From assembly GCF_018860635.1 (NCBI RefSeq), contig NZ_JAHKPT010000035.1, forward strand, positions 124,001 to 188,000: DNA of 64,000 nt, given 5' to 3'. Position 1 is the first letter of the stretch. Each line of letters starts with the position of its first letter. The position numbers and the translations under genes are program-made. The notes under the pieces are model-generated. The model had not been told where the DNA came from. It searched no databases and was given only the letters and a program-made list of their open reading frames with translations. The stretch is from Aliiglaciecola lipolytica (GTDB taxonomy: Bacteria > Pseudomonadota > Gammaproteobacteria > Enterobacterales > Alteromonadaceae). Shown one piece after another: positions 17,073 through 27,547 of the stretch.

Positions 17073-20000
17073 ATGAAGTCATTGATGCTAGTTAAAAACC
17101 TAAAATTACAAATAATGCTTATTTTAATTGTATTGTTTAGCGCTTTTAACGCGATAGCAGATAATGAAAATATTAAGTTTCAACGTATTACCCTAGACCA
17201 AGGGTTGTCCCAAGAAAATATATTAACCGCCTTTCAGGACTCTGAAGGATACATGTGGTTTGGCACGCAAGAAGGCCTGAACCGATATGATGGTTATCAA
17301 TTCAAAGTATTCACTTACAGTTCCAGAAATAAAGACTCGTTAAGTTCTGATTGGGTCTATTCGATTATAGAGCCGCAAAAAAATGTCTTATGGATAGGCA
17401 CACGCAATGGCGTTAATGTGTTTGATAAAAGCTCGCAAACCTTCAAACATTACCGATATCAAGCCGCAGACAAAGGTAGTATAAATTCAGACACTGTGCG
17501 AGTACTGTTTAACTCATCACAAAATCAAATTTGGATTGGCACTGACAACGGATTGAATATATATAATCCAGCCACTGATGATTTCACTAATGTAGCCCTT
17601 AGCGCTGACGAAACAAAGCGTATTTCAGTGCAAAGTATCAGCGAAGACCAGCAAGGCAATTTGTGGGTCTCAGCCCTAGGTTTAGGCGTAATCAAACTCG
17701 ACGCCAATTCCCATCAGGTTTTAGTGGACGCTGCGGAAATGGACCTAGTTACGGGGGGGCAAACTAATCAAGTAAAGACAATTATGGTTGATAGTCAACA
17801 CAGGCTTTGGCTAGGCAGTGATAAAGGTGCAACTGTTATTACTTTGCCCAAAGAAGCGAATGATGATTACAGAGTTTGGTTACCTGAGCCCCTAGTTGAC
17901 CAGAAAATCAGCCATATATATCAAGATCGCAATAATAAAATTTGGTTAGCTACCTCTGACGGTCTTTTTCGATTGGAAAGCGATAGTGAATCGTTTTTAC
18001 ATATCAAACCTGAAAAACAAAACCCTTATAGCCTTTCAGATAGCAAGTTAACTTACTTATTCCAAGATCGCGGTAATGTGTTTTGGGTAGGAAGTATTAA
18101 GGGGTTGAACAAGTGGAATACGGCTACCTCTAACTTTGACCACATTCGGGAAGCGGTAGACAAATCAAAAAGCCTTAGCGGTAGTTACATCAATACTTTT
18201 TTTGACGGCAAAGAAAATCAAATCTGGATAGGCTCGATTGGTGGATTGGATTTGTTAAATGTTGAAACTGGCATTATTCAACATTTAGTTGCGGATGAAA
18301 ATGACGATAATTCGTTACGCAGTAACACTGTGATGTCACTTTACTCTGAAAATGGTGATGAGCTTTACATTGGCTATCAAGACCAAGGTATGAGTAAACT
18401 CGATACTCGCACGATGACCTTCACTCATTACCCTGCGGATAAAAACAATCCTAACGCTTTATCAGCACCGGGGGTTACCTCAATTGAACCTGCTGGCAAT
18501 AACAAATTATGGATTACTACCTTTGGTGGTGGTTTGAATTTGTTTGACATAAAAACTCAAAAATTCATGCGTTATTTATCGGATGAAACAGATCTACAAA
18601 CCTTAGGTAGCAATAAGTTATTGACCGTTCATAAAGCCAAGAATGGCCTACTTTGGATAGGCACTTGGGGAGCTGGATTAAATATTTTCAATCCTACTAC
18701 GGGCACCGCTATGCGAATTCCGAATAAGGTTGATGATCCAAAATCTTTGGGCAGCCTAGAAGTTTGGACGATTTACGAAGATTCCCAAGAAAATATGTGG
18801 ATTGGCACCAGAGGAGCTGGTGTGGCGAAACTTTCTGCTGAGAATCGTAAACTCGGCATATTTGAATTTGAACGGATTTCTCGTTACGAAGGCCTACCAA
18901 GTAGCAGTGTTTTCGGTATTCTTGAAGATGAAGCTGGATTCTTATGGTTGAGCACAAACCGTGGTATAAGCAAGTTAAATCCAAAGACCTCTGAGCTCCT
19001 AAACTATGATAGTTCCCACGGATTACAGGGGAATGAGTTTAACAATGGCGCTTACTACCGGTCGAAAAGTGGTAAACTCTATTTTGGTGGAACCAATGGA
19101 GCGACTTCGTTTTATCCATCAAAAATAGCGCCAAACCAACATGTTCCGCCGGTTGTTTTGACCAAATTCCAAAAGTTAAATGAAGTGTTTGTTTTAGACT
19201 CATCAGGTCAACGAAGCAATCACATTCAAATTTCCCATAAAGACTATTTAATTGCCTTTGAATTTGCCGGTTTAGATTTCGCCTCACCAAACAATAATCG
19301 TTATTTGTACAAGTTAGAAGGTTTTGATAACAATTGGATAGAAGCCGGAGATATTCGAAAAGCCACCTATACTAACCTGCCGGCTGGAAATTACTTATTT
19401 AGAGTTAAGGCGTCCAACAATGATGGTATTTGGAATGAACAGGGCGCTGATGTTGCATTAACCGTGTTACCCGCACCTTGGTATTCATGGTGGGCCTATA
19501 CGATTTATATCCTTATCGCCGTTGCAATAGGTTATTGGGTTTATCGTTCGTATGTTAACAAGTTGGAAAAAGAAGCGAATTATCGCCATGAACTTGAGTT
19601 AGAAGTGAAAAGTCGAACTGTCGAATTGCGTGAAGCCAATGAACAATTGCTTAACGCCAGTGTCACTGATCAACTAACTGGGTTACATAATCGACGTTAT
19701 CTAAACAGCATTGTTGAACAACAATGCGCAAGTGTTTTTCGTGACTTTGAACAATCACTTAGTGCTGGAAAGTTCACCGCTGACGATGGTCCAAGATTGT
19801 TTTTCCTGATGTTTGATTTAGACGGGTTCAAACCGATCAACGATACCTATGGTCATGATGCTGGAGACAAAGTGATTTGTCAGGTAAGTGATTTGTTGAA
19901 AGCGGTATGTCGTAAGTCAGATACGGTGATACGCTGGGGTGGGGATGAGTTTTTAATAATGGGACGAGTTGAAGAAGTGAAGGAAATTGAGCTTCTCGCA

Positions 20001-20354
20001 GAGCGTTTGCGTAGCAAAATTGCCGGCTACGGCTTTGATATTGATCTTAAACAAAAGATGCATTTATCTTGCTCCATCGGATACAGCATGTACCCGTTCT
20101 CACATCATTACCCAGACTCCTTGAGTTGGGAACAAGTGCATCTGTTAGCCGATAATGCTTTGTACAAATCCAAAGAGGCGGGGCGCAACCAGTGGACAGG
20201 TATCTTGCAGTCTAAAGAAATGCCGCCGATGGGGATTATGAATACATTGACGCAAAACATAGATAACGTGATTGATGAAGGTTATGTCCGAATTAGGCAG
20301 GCTAATATCAGTAGTGATTCCAAAGTCTTAGATATTAAATTAAGACGCAGATAA
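17073..20354 (+). CDS. Beta-propeller sensor diguanylate cyclase (Reg_prop, Y_Y_Y, GGDEF)
   Basis: A 1093-residue membrane sensor. After a signal segment (about residues 8-30), residues 35-715 hold a long series of propeller strands, each with a pattern like GYMWFGTQEGLNRYD or NQIWIGTDNGLNIYN. A Y_Y_Y domain follows (about 725-805, YLYKLEGFDNNW), then one membrane helix, a short coiled coil, and a GGDEF domain with an intact GGDEF at 956-960 and an RxxD inhibitory site just before it. Periplasmic ligand binding should thus control cyclic di-GMP synthesis inside. In Bacteroidetes hybrid two-component systems this sensor half detects polysaccharide pieces; the ligand here is unknown. Confidence 0.92.
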   Translation: MKSLMLVKNLKLQIMLILIVLFSAFNAIADNENIKFQRITLDQGLSQENILTAFQDSEGYMWFGTQEGLNRYDGYQFKVFTYSSRNKDSLSSDWVYSIIEPQKNVLWIGTRNGVNVFDKSSQTFKHYRYQAADKGSINSDTVRVLFNSSQNQIWIGTDNGLNIYNPATDDFTNVALSADETKRISVQSISEDQQGNLWVSALGLGVIKLDANSHQVLVDAAEMDLVTGGQTNQVKTIMVDSQHRLWLGSDKGATVITLPKEANDDYRVWLPEPLVDQKISHIYQDRNNKIWLATSDGLFRLESDSESFLHIKPEKQNPYSLSDSKLTYLFQDRGNVFWVGSIKGLNKWNTATSNFDHIREAVDKSKSLSGSYINTFFDGKENQIWIGSIGGLDLLNVETGIIQHLVADENDDNSLRSNTVMSLYSENGDELYIGYQDQGMSKLDTRTMTFTHYPADKNNPNALSAPGVTSIEPAGNNKLWITTFGGGLNLFDIKTQKFMRYLSDETDLQTLGSNKLLTVHKAKNGLLWIGTWGAGLNIFNPTTGTAMRIPNKVDDPKSLGSLEVWTIYEDSQENMWIGTRGAGVAKLSAENRKLGIFEFERISRYEGLPSSSVFGILEDEAGFLWLSTNRGISKLNPKTSELLNYDSSHGLQGNEFNNGAYYRSKSGKLYFGGTNGATSFYPSKIAPNQHVPPVVLTKFQKLNEVFVLDSSGQRSNHIQISHKDYLIAFEFAGLDFASPNNNRYLYKLEGFDNNWIEAGDIRKATYTNLPAGNYLFRVKASNNDGIWNEQGADVALTVLPAPWYSWWAYTIYILIAVAIGYWVYRSYVNKLEKEANYRHELELEVKSRTVELREANEQLLNASVTDQLTGLHNRRYLNSIVEQQCASVFRDFEQSLSAGKFTADDGPRLFFLMFDLDGFKPINDTYGHDAGDKVICQVSDLLKAVCRKSDTVIRWGGDEFLIMGRVEEVKEIELLAERLRSKIAGYGFDIDLKQKMHLSCSIGYSMYPFSHHYPDSLSWEQVHLLADNALYKSKEAGRNQWTGILQSKEMPPMGIMNTLTQNIDNVIDEGYVRIRQANISSDSKVLDIKLRRR

Positions 20355-20477
20355 TATTTGCTGGGTCTCACCTATATTTTAATACTGCACTAGGGTGATT
20401 TGCGGTTTAAATTTAAAATGCCATCGCTTTTGTTAATCTGAAGAATACCTATATGAGTTTGCTTGAGTCAGATTTGT

Positions 20478-23400
20478 TTAATCAGAGCTCTCTAATTCAC
20501 GTTTTAGTTTATAAAAGGTTGGTTCGCTAACCCCCAACATTTCAGCAGCTTGGGCCATGCTATAAACTGGCGTGTTTAAAACCGCTTGCAAAACCAACAG
20601 CTTTATTTTCGCCACACAATTGTTAACGTGAATGTCTCCTGTGGCAATAGGTAACAAGGCCGCACTAACCTGCTCCCAGTCTGAAGGGCGGTCTAATGAT
20701 CCTGCATCAATCTCTTTTAGAATTTTCTCTACTTTTCGGCGAGCCGTACTTTGTGATATCGACAACCGCGCGGCGGTTAAGCGCATCTTACGATCGGTTG
20801 CGATATAGGTTTTTATGATTAATTCGTCCTCAATCCAAGTGCCGTATGGCGCATTAAAAAATTGAGGGTGTTGACCCGACGTGGCAAGTTGATGTTTAAA
20901 AACCGCTAACAGCTCTTCAAAATAGAGCTCTGTGTTTAAACGTCGTGATTGGGCCTCATTATTTGCATGGATAGGTACTGGAGTCTGGGTTGGCATAGCC
21001 GTCTCAGGCGCAGATAAGGTATTAGGCAAGTTGCTGCTGGTATGTGAAACCAAACCTGCATTCGGACGCTGCTGAAGCGTCGTAGGGGTAGAATGACCTA
21101 CACTGGGCATTGCATATTGTTGCCCCTCGTCATGAATATTCAACAATTCCCATTCGATAAGGCTATCTTCACTGAGTAAAGTTGCTTGCATCAAGCGGTT
21201 TTCTAACTCACGAATATTACCTGGCCAGGAATACTTCATCATTTTATCTAGAGTGGCGGGGGCTAGGGTTCGTTTTTCGACTTTGAATTGTTCGGCAAAT
21301 TTCTTTAAAAAATGCGTCGCTAACAGTGCGATATCTTCGACTCTTTCGCGCAAAGGTGGATTGTGTAAAGTTAAAACATTTAAACGGTAATATAAATCTT
21401 TACGAAAACGTCCCTGTTCTACTTCTTCGGCTAAGTCTCGATTGGTAACCGCAATAATTTTCACATCGACACTGATGACTTTATTGCCGCCCACGGGGGT
21501 GAAATGTTTTTCTTGTACAAAGCGTAATAACTTTGTTTGCATATTCAAAGGCAGTTCACCAATTTCATCTAACACTAGCACGCCACCATTCGCATCCAGC
21601 ACTTTTCCTGAGGTGGTATTTTGCGCTCCAGTAAATGCACCTTTGACATGACCAAATAATTCAGATTCTATTAATGTTTCAGGAATAGAGCCGCAATCTA
21701 CAATTACAAATGCCTTGTCTTTGCGGTTGCCCATTTGGTGTAAAGCATTGATTAAACGCTCTTTACCTGTGCCACTTTCACCCGTTACCAAAACGGTTGT
21801 ATCGGTTAATGCTGCGCGTTTGGCATGGCGCATCAAGTTTTCCATTGCTTGTGAACGATAAATAATACTGCTTACTTGCAGACCTTCTTTTAATTGCGCC
21901 AATTCAATTTGAAGTTGTTCATTTTGACTTTCAAGTTTTCGATTTAATTCTTCTTCCAATCGACTTCTGCGCAGTGCTTTGCCTAGTTGACGAGTTAAAC
22001 CTGATAACAACACTTTGGTGTCATGTTTGACTTCAAATCGTTCGGCATTGCCGCAAATGAAAAAACAATCTTGGGTTTCGATTTCTAAAGGTAAAACCAA
22101 TAGAAGCGCACTTCCCATATAGCGTTCGGATGGCTTTCTGCTCTCTATCGCTACTTTTTGCATTTGTTTAATTTCAGCTAAAAAAGCGTGGTCCTTATTA
22201 CTTAAGGAAATCGCGTTATCGTTTGAATCGATTGAATATTTATATTCGGTTTCGTCATTTTCTTGTGTGCTGATGATCCCCGCACAGACAAAGTCAAAGG
22301 TTTGAGCTAAACGCTGCACCACACTTTGACAGAGTTGGGAAAAGTCGTATTTGTCTGCAATTAGTGAGGAAATATCCCACAATAACAACATGTTACGATA
22401 GTCTGTTACTGTGTCGGCCGTAAATATTCCGCCAAGATAATTAAACTGTTGCTGATACAAATTGAAATCATCTTTATGCCAAGTGATGATTGACGGTTGA
22501 TTTTCTTGTTGGGCTACTTTTAATGCTTGGTCAGCTCGATTAATTAGCGTATTGGCACTTTCATTTTCACTGCTTGACTGTTCATTATGCTCCACAATTG
22601 CAGCACCTAAATCGAATAATAGGTTGATTGCACCCTCTAGATATTGTTTTTGCTGCAAGGAGCGTTGTAATTTTTTAGCTAGGCTAGCAACATCCGTCTG
22701 CTCATTGACGGGGAATGCGACGCCAAAAAGTGCCCCGCCAAATCGGCATAAGATGTCACCTTCACGAGTGATATCTTTAAGATTAGTCGCGATTTCTTGT
22801 ATTACGGTATCGCCAAATTGGTGTCCAAATTTCTTATTGATCTGGTGAAAATCGATACAGTGCAGCATCACTAAACCAATCGAATAGGATTGACTAAGCT
22901 TGGCGATTTTACTTTGCAGTACAGGTCTTGGGCACAGGTTCGTGAGAGGGTCAGACAATAAAAATAAGAAATCACTAACTAATTGACTTTGCATTCCGGC
23001 GGCTAAGATCAACTGCTCTAACGCAGAAAAGGTATTGTTCGATTGTTCTGAATTATTGCTTGATTGAGTTAACCATGCAGGCAAAGCTTGGTTGAACGTC
23101 ATTTTTACAAAGTAAGACTGCTCTGCATTAAAAGGGCGAACTGGGGTGCGGCGAGATTTTTCTGGTGGTACTAAGTCGAAATTGGAGTCTTCATTGTTTA
23201 AACTGCTAACATCTGAGCTGAAGGAAACCGTGACTTGTATCAGCATTGTTGTTTGGTCTAAGGGCTTGTATTGAACCTTCTTATCTAACGATGTTCGAAC
23301 TGCTTCTATACCCGTATAAAAGCTAATCTCATCACTTGATAATTGCCCAATAGGTTCAGTTGAACCGGCCGAAATTCGATCAGATTTCCAATCCAGCTGG

Positions 23401-23483
23401 GGGTGAAACATGCTGATATGTTTCGCACCTGAAATCGTCAATATGCATCTCAACTGATGCAATAGTATATCTTTGGGATTCAA
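20478..23483 (-). CDS. Sigma-54-dependent regulator with degenerate GGDEF and GAF-like domains
   Basis: A 1001-residue cytoplasmic regulator. The first 160 residues are unassigned. Residues about 165-335 are a GGDEF domain whose active site reads GGALF (249-253), so it should not make cyclic di-GMP but might bind a nucleotide. A GAF-like region spans about 365-520, then the AAA+ domain with Walker A GESGTGKE, the sigma-54 contact GAFTGA (615-620) and Walker B VLVLDEIGE. The C-terminus has two Fis-like helix-turn-helix stretches, near 900-922 and 976-996. The start is a TTG. The targets are unknown; a nearby candidate sigma-54 promoter lies at 14811. Confidence 0.88.
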   Translation of the reverse strand: MNPKDILLHQLRCILTISGAKHISMFHPQLDWKSDRISAGSTEPIGQLSSDEISFYTGIEAVRTSLDKKVQYKPLDQTTMLIQVTVSFSSDVSSLNNEDSNFDLVPPEKSRRTPVRPFNAEQSYFVKMTFNQALPAWLTQSSNNSEQSNNTFSALEQLILAAGMQSQLVSDFLFLLSDPLTNLCPRPVLQSKIAKLSQSYSIGLVMLHCIDFHQINKKFGHQFGDTVIQEIATNLKDITREGDILCRFGGALFGVAFPVNEQTDVASLAKKLQRSLQQKQYLEGAINLLFDLGAAIVEHNEQSSSENESANTLINRADQALKVAQQENQPSIITWHKDDFNLYQQQFNYLGGIFTADTVTDYRNMLLLWDISSLIADKYDFSQLCQSVVQRLAQTFDFVCAGIISTQENDETEYKYSIDSNDNAISLSNKDHAFLAEIKQMQKVAIESRKPSERYMGSALLLVLPLEIETQDCFFICGNAERFEVKHDTKVLLSGLTRQLGKALRRSRLEEELNRKLESQNEQLQIELAQLKEGLQVSSIIYRSQAMENLMRHAKRAALTDTTVLVTGESGTGKERLINALHQMGNRKDKAFVIVDCGSIPETLIESELFGHVKGAFTGAQNTTSGKVLDANGGVLVLDEIGELPLNMQTKLLRFVQEKHFTPVGGNKVISVDVKIIAVTNRDLAEEVEQGRFRKDLYYRLNVLTLHNPPLRERVEDIALLATHFLKKFAEQFKVEKRTLAPATLDKMMKYSWPGNIRELENRLMQATLLSEDSLIEWELLNIHDEGQQYAMPSVGHSTPTTLQQRPNAGLVSHTSSNLPNTLSAPETAMPTQTPVPIHANNEAQSRRLNTELYFEELLAVFKHQLATSGQHPQFFNAPYGTWIEDELIIKTYIATDRKMRLTAARLSISQSTARRKVEKILKEIDAGSLDRPSDWEQVSAALLPIATGDIHVNNCVAKIKLLVLQAVLNTPVYSMAQAAEMLGVSEPTFYKLKRELESSD

Positions 23484-23856
23484 ATTAGGCTCAGAGTATA
23501 GTCACTTTTTCTTCAAATAATATTCCACATATTAAGCAGTTATGCAATTAACCTAAGCCGGTGAAAAAAACATATCAGCCGACGCTGCTGCTATGGGTTT
23601 TTGACTGATATTCTTATTCTATATTGATGGGCTAATTTAAATTAATTTTTACCCTCGACTATGCAGCCCTCAGCCTGTATACTGTCGCGTCTTTTTTAAC
23701 CGAGGTGGACCAACAAGGTCCGCAATATGCGGCAGTATTGGTATCTAAAATAGCCTGTTGTTTTTACATTAAATAAATACATCAATCTAATACGTTATTT
23801 ATCAGTTGCTGCGAGTTCGAATTACGCGTTATGTGACGCATAGTTGAGGAATAATA
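23484..23856. other. 373-bp divergent intergenic region before tig
   Basis: No gene is seen. The region holds a likely tig promoter at 23655-23683, a small GGACC/GGTCC hairpin at about 23707-23721 in the likely 5' leader, and AT-rich spacer. Confidence 0.5.
23655..23683 (+). promoter_or_regulatory. Probable sigma-70 promoter of tig
   Basis: TCGACT, a 17-bp spacer and TATACT lie 174 bp before the tig start. The -10 is good and the -35 matches four of six positions. The transcript would have a leader of about 165 nt. Confidence 0.5.
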
Positions 23857-25167
23857 ATGCAAGTGTCAGTCGAAACGACTCAAGGCCTAGAACGCCGTTT
23901 AACCATATCTGTTCCTGCTGATTCTATTGATTCAGCGGTAAAGTCACGTTTACAGCAGTTGGCTAAAACCCAACGTATTAATGGTTTCCGTCCAGGTAAA
24001 GTGCCAGTCACTGTTATTAAAAAACGCTTTGGCCAGGCTGTTCGTCAAGAAGTTGCTGGTGAAGCCATGCAACGTAATTTCTACGAAGCTGTGGTTCAAG
24101 AGAAACTGAATCCAGCGGGTATGCCTCGCTTTGAAATGACAAAAGATGTGGATGGCGAAGATTTAGAATTTGTTGCATCTTTTGAAATTTATCCTGAACT
24201 AGAAGTTCAAGGTATTGATAAAATCGAGATTGAAAAGCCTGTTGTTGAAATAAACGACAAAGATCTCGACAACATGATGGATACCTTGCGTAAGCAACAC
24301 GCTGACTGGAAAGAAGTTAAGCGTAAAGCGAAGAAAGATGATCGTGTAACGATTAATTTCGTAGGTACTATTGATGGTGAAGAGTTTGACGGCGGTAAAG
24401 CCGAAGACTTCCCACTAGAGCTTGGTAAAGATCGCATGATTCCTGGTTTTGAAAAACCATTAGTTGGCGCGAAGAAAGGTGAAGAAGTTGTTTCTAAAGT
24501 GACTTTCCCTGAAGATTACCACGCTGAAAACCTAAAAGGTAAAGAAGCTGAGTTCACTATCTCTGTCACTAAGGTTGAAGGTTTAGAGCTACCTAAAGTA
24601 GACGAAGAATTTGCTAAATTATTCGGTATTGAAGATGGCGATATTGAAGCACTTAAAGTTGAAGTTCGTAAGAACATGCAACGTGAACTTGATCAAACCC
24701 TTAAAGCTAAATTGAAAGAAGATGTCATCTCTGGATTGCTTGAGCAAAACAGTATTGATGTTCCTAAAGCACTTCTTGATCAAGAGATCGACGCGTTACG
24801 CGAGCAAGCGAAGCAACGTTTCCAACAACAATCTGGTGGCAACAGTGCAAATATGCCTGAATTACCAGCTGACTTGTTCGAAGAAAATGCTAAACGTCGC
24901 GTTTCAATTGGTCTAATTTTAGGTGAAATCATCAAAATCAATGAAATTAAAGTGGATGATGCAAAAGTTGAGCAGTTAATTGAAACAACTGCTTCTGCTT
25001 ACGAAGATCCATCTGAAGTCATTGAGTACTACAAAACAAATAATGAATTATTGCAGCAAATTCAAAATGTTGCGCTTGAAGAGCAAGCAGTTGAATTGGT
25101 TCTAAGTCAGGCTAAAGTTAAAGAAGTTGACACAGCTTTTGACGATATCATGAACAAACAACAATAA
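23857..25167 (+). CDS. tig: Trigger factor
   Basis: A 436-residue ribosome-bound chaperone and prolyl isomerase that meets nascent chains at the tunnel exit. The N-terminal domain carries the ribosome-binding signature GFRPGKVP at about residues 45-52. The FKBP-type isomerase domain (about 150-245) reads [19 protein letters not shown]. The long helical C-terminal domain forms the chaperone arms. Length matches E. coli (432). A Shine-Dalgarno GAGGAATA precedes the ATG. It heads the tig-clpP-clpX-lon-hupB-ppiD order conserved in gammaproteobacteria; bolA is absent from its usual place upstream. Confidence 0.98.
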   Translation: MQVSVETTQGLERRLTISVPADSIDSAVKSRLQQLAKTQRINGFRPGKVPVTVIKKRFGQAVRQEVAGEAMQRNFYEAVVQEKLNPAGMPRFEMTKDVDGEDLEFVASFEIYPELEVQGIDKIEIEKPVVEINDKDLDNMMDTLRKQHADWKEVKRKAKKDDRVTINFVGTIDGEEFDGGKAEDFPLELGKDRMIPGFEKPLVGAKKGEEVVSKVTFPEDYHAENLKGKEAEFTISVTKVEGLELPKVDEEFAKLFGIEDGDIEALKVEVRKNMQRELDQTLKAKLKEDVISGLLEQNSIDVPKALLDQEIDALREQAKQRFQQQSGGNSANMPELPADLFEENAKRRVSIGLILGEIIKINEIKVDDAKVEQLIETTASAYEDPSEVIEYYKTNNELLQQIQNVALEEQAVELVLSQAKVKEVDTAFDDIMNKQQ

Positions 25168-25211
25168 TTTAGGCCTTTGGTAATTGACTTCAATAGTCAG
25201 CACCTGATTAA

Positions 25212-25237
25212 ATGCTCGGTAATTACCGAGCATTTTC
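25212..25237 (+). terminator. Terminator or attenuator between tig and clpP
   Basis: ATGCTCGGTAATTACCGAGCAT is a perfect 22-nt palindrome followed by TTTTC, 45 bp after tig and 20 bp before clpP. It can fold as a 9-bp stem with an AATT loop. It probably ends part of the tig transcripts. Confidence 0.7.
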
Positions 25238-25257
25238 ATTTTTGAAGAATTAATTTT

Positions 25258-25887
25258 ATGTTGAATAATCCGATCGATCCACTCAATGCACTTGTCCCCA
25301 TGGTTGTAGAACAAACTGCAAAGGGTGAGCGCTCTTACGATATCTATTCTAGACTATTGAAAGAGAATGTAATTTTCTTAGTTGGTCAAGTTGAAGATCA
25401 CATGGCTAACTTAATCGTGGCTCAGATGTTGTTCTTAGAAGCTGAAAACCCTGAGAAAGATATATTTTTATATATTAACTCTCCAGGTGGTTCTGTTACG
25501 GCAGGAATGGCCATATATGATACAATGAACTTTATTAAACCTGACGTGAGCACTGTGTGTGTTGGGCAAGCTGCCAGTATGGGCGCATTCTTGTTGTCAG
25601 GTGGAGCTAAAGGTAAGCGTTATTGTTTGCCAAACTCTCGAGTGATGATTCATCAGCCTTTGGGCGGATTTCAAGGACAGGCATCTGATTTTGAAATACA
25701 TGCTAAAGAAATCCTGTCTATTAAAGAGAAGCTAAACCGTTTGATGGCAGAACATACCGGTCAGGATTACGATAAAGTTTCTCAAGATACAGATCGTGAC
25801 AATTTTTTAAGTGCAGCTGAAGCTAAAGATTACGGTTTAATTGACCAAGTGTTAACTAGTCGAAGTGATGCACTAAAAACCAAATAG
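25258..25887 (+). CDS. clpP: ATP-dependent Clp protease proteolytic subunit
   Basis: A 209-residue serine peptidase that forms the two-ring, fourteen-subunit chamber fed by ClpX or ClpA. The triad is Ser107 (GQAASMGA), His132 (VMIHQPLGG) and Asp181 (TDRDNF), with the same spacing as the E. coli enzyme. [19 protein letters not shown] is the oxyanion-side signature. A short N-terminal propeptide is expected to be removed. It lies between tig and clpX, 95 bp before clpX. Confidence 0.98.
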   Translation: MLNNPIDPLNALVPMVVEQTAKGERSYDIYSRLLKENVIFLVGQVEDHMANLIVAQMLFLEAENPEKDIFLYINSPGGSVTAGMAIYDTMNFIKPDVSTVCVGQAASMGAFLLSGGAKGKRYCLPNSRVMIHQPLGGFQGQASDFEIHAKEILSIKEKLNRLMAEHTGQDYDKVSQDTDRDNFLSAAEAKDYGLIDQVLTSRSDALKTK

Positions 25888-25982
25888 TAATTTAAGTAGT
25901 ATATTGTTTAGCCTGTAACGTCAATATGGGCTTAGAGATAAAGCACAAAACGATATGACGAATTGGAAGGGGCAATTGATAA

Positions 25983-27260
25983 ATGAGTGATAAGCAAAAC
26001 ACAGACGGCGACAACAAGCTATTGTATTGCTCGTTCTGCGGTAAGAGTCAGCACGAAGTGCGCAAACTTATCGCTGGACCTTCAGTGTTCATTTGCGACG
26101 AATGTGTCGAACTTTGTAACGATATTATTCGTGAAGAAATTAAAGAGATTTCGCCTAAGAAAAAGCAAGACGCTTTACCTAAACCAAAAGAAATCCATGC
26201 CCATCTTGATGAGTATGTGATTGGTCAAGAACACGCTAAAAAAGTATTGTCTGTTGCTGTTTATAATCACTATAAACGACTTAGAAGTGGCGACGTACAT
26301 AATGGCATTGAATTAAGTAAGAGTAACATTCTACTTATTGGACCTACTGGTAGTGGTAAAACATTGCTTGCAGAAACACTTGCAAGGCTTTTAGACGTGC
26401 CATTTACGATGGCCGATGCAACTACATTAACCGAAGCCGGTTATGTGGGTGAAGACGTTGAAAATATTATTCAAAAATTATTGCAAAAATGTGATTATGA
26501 CGTCGAAAAAGCGCAGCGCGGCATAGTTTACATTGATGAAATAGACAAAATATCTAGGAAGTCTGATAATCCTTCGATTACCCGTGATGTTTCAGGTGAA
26601 GGTGTTCAGCAAGCACTATTAAAACTAATTGAAGGTACTATTGCTTCGGTTCCACCTCAAGGTGGCCGTAAACATCCTCAACAAGAGTTTTTGCAAGTTG
26701 ATACTTCTAAGATCCTATTCATCTGTGGTGGTGCATTTGCTGGCTTGGATAAAGTCATAGAGCAGCGCGCAGCGGTGGGCTCTGGTATTGGTTTTGGTGC
26801 AACAGTTAAAAGTAAAGACGATAAAAAAGCATCTAATGAACTATTCAAAAAAGTAGAACCAGAAGACTTGGTGAAATATGGACTGATTCCAGAATTTATA
26901 GGTCGTCTGCCCGTTCTTACTAGTTTAGAAGAGTTGAACGAAGAAGCATTAATCCAAATTCTTCAAGAGCCTAAGAATGCGCTAACTAAGCAATACGGTG
27001 CATTGTTCGCAATGGAAGATACTGAGTTAGAGTTTCGAGAAGATGCTTTGCATGCTATTGCCAACAAAGCAATGCAGCGAAAAACTGGTGCACGTGGATT
27101 GAGATCTATCGTTGAAGGTGTTTTGTTGGAAACAATGTATGATTTACCTTCGATGACAGGCGTAAGTAAAGTGGTTATTGATGAAACAGTCATCAAAGGG
27201 GAATCTAAACCCATCCTTATTTACGACAGCGGTACAGATAAAAAAGCCGCCGCAGAATAA
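25983..27260 (+). CDS. clpX: ATP-dependent Clp protease ATP-binding subunit ClpX
   Basis: A 425-residue AAA+ unfoldase that recognises tagged substrates and threads them into ClpP. The N-terminal zinc-binding domain has YCSFCGKS and [10 protein letters not shown], giving the four cysteines. Walker A is GPTGSGKT, Walker B is [10 protein letters not shown], and the GYVGEDVE pore loop is present. The ClpP-contacting IGF loop appears as [16 protein letters not shown] lies about ten bases before the ATG. A strong terminator follows, so lon is a separate unit. Confidence 0.98.
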   Translation: MSDKQNTDGDNKLLYCSFCGKSQHEVRKLIAGPSVFICDECVELCNDIIREEIKEISPKKKQDALPKPKEIHAHLDEYVIGQEHAKKVLSVAVYNHYKRLRSGDVHNGIELSKSNILLIGPTGSGKTLLAETLARLLDVPFTMADATTLTEAGYVGEDVENIIQKLLQKCDYDVEKAQRGIVYIDEIDKISRKSDNPSITRDVSGEGVQQALLKLIEGTIASVPPQGGRKHPQQEFLQVDTSKILFICGGAFAGLDKVIEQRAAVGSGIGFGATVKSKDDKKASNELFKKVEPEDLVKYGLIPEFIGRLPVLTSLEELNEEALIQILQEPKNALTKQYGALFAMEDTELEFREDALHAIANKAMQRKTGARGLRSIVEGVLLETMYDLPSMTGVSKVVIDETVIKGESKPILIYDSGTDKKAAAE

Positions 27261-27275
27261 ACTAGTTAGAAATTT

Positions 27276-27299
27276 AAAGGCTCTTCGGAGCCTTTATTA
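27276..27299 (+). terminator. Terminator of the clpP-clpX unit
   Basis: AAAGGCTC and GAGCCTTT form an 8-bp stem closed by a TTCG tetraloop, 15 bp after clpX, followed by an AT-rich stretch with T residues. Confidence 0.8.
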
Positions 27300-27475
27300 T
27301 TATCTACGCGTTAATTAACTCGATACTCTATCTAAGTCCCCCTAATGCTTAAGCGTAATTCTACCTAATTTAATTTAGGTAAATTAATTCATATTGTTAG
27401 TCTATTTAACTTTCTGATTTTCAAAGATAAAAATATAATTTGAATAAGATTTCATAGTATCGTAGTGTTATTTAA

Positions 27476-27502
27476 TTGAACTTTACTGTGTTAACCCCAT
27501 AT
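27476..27502 (+). promoter_or_regulatory. RpoH (sigma-32) type heat-shock promoter of lon
   Basis: TTGAAC (27476-27481), a 13-bp spacer and CCCCATAT (27495-27502) match the sigma-32 consensus CTTGAAA, 11-16 bp, CCCCATnT. The start site would lie about 40 bp before the lon ATG. lon is a heat-shock gene in E. coli. Confidence 0.75.
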
Positions 27503-27547
27503 ACATAAGCATTACCTTTCTAGCAGTTAACTAAAACGAGATGTAGC

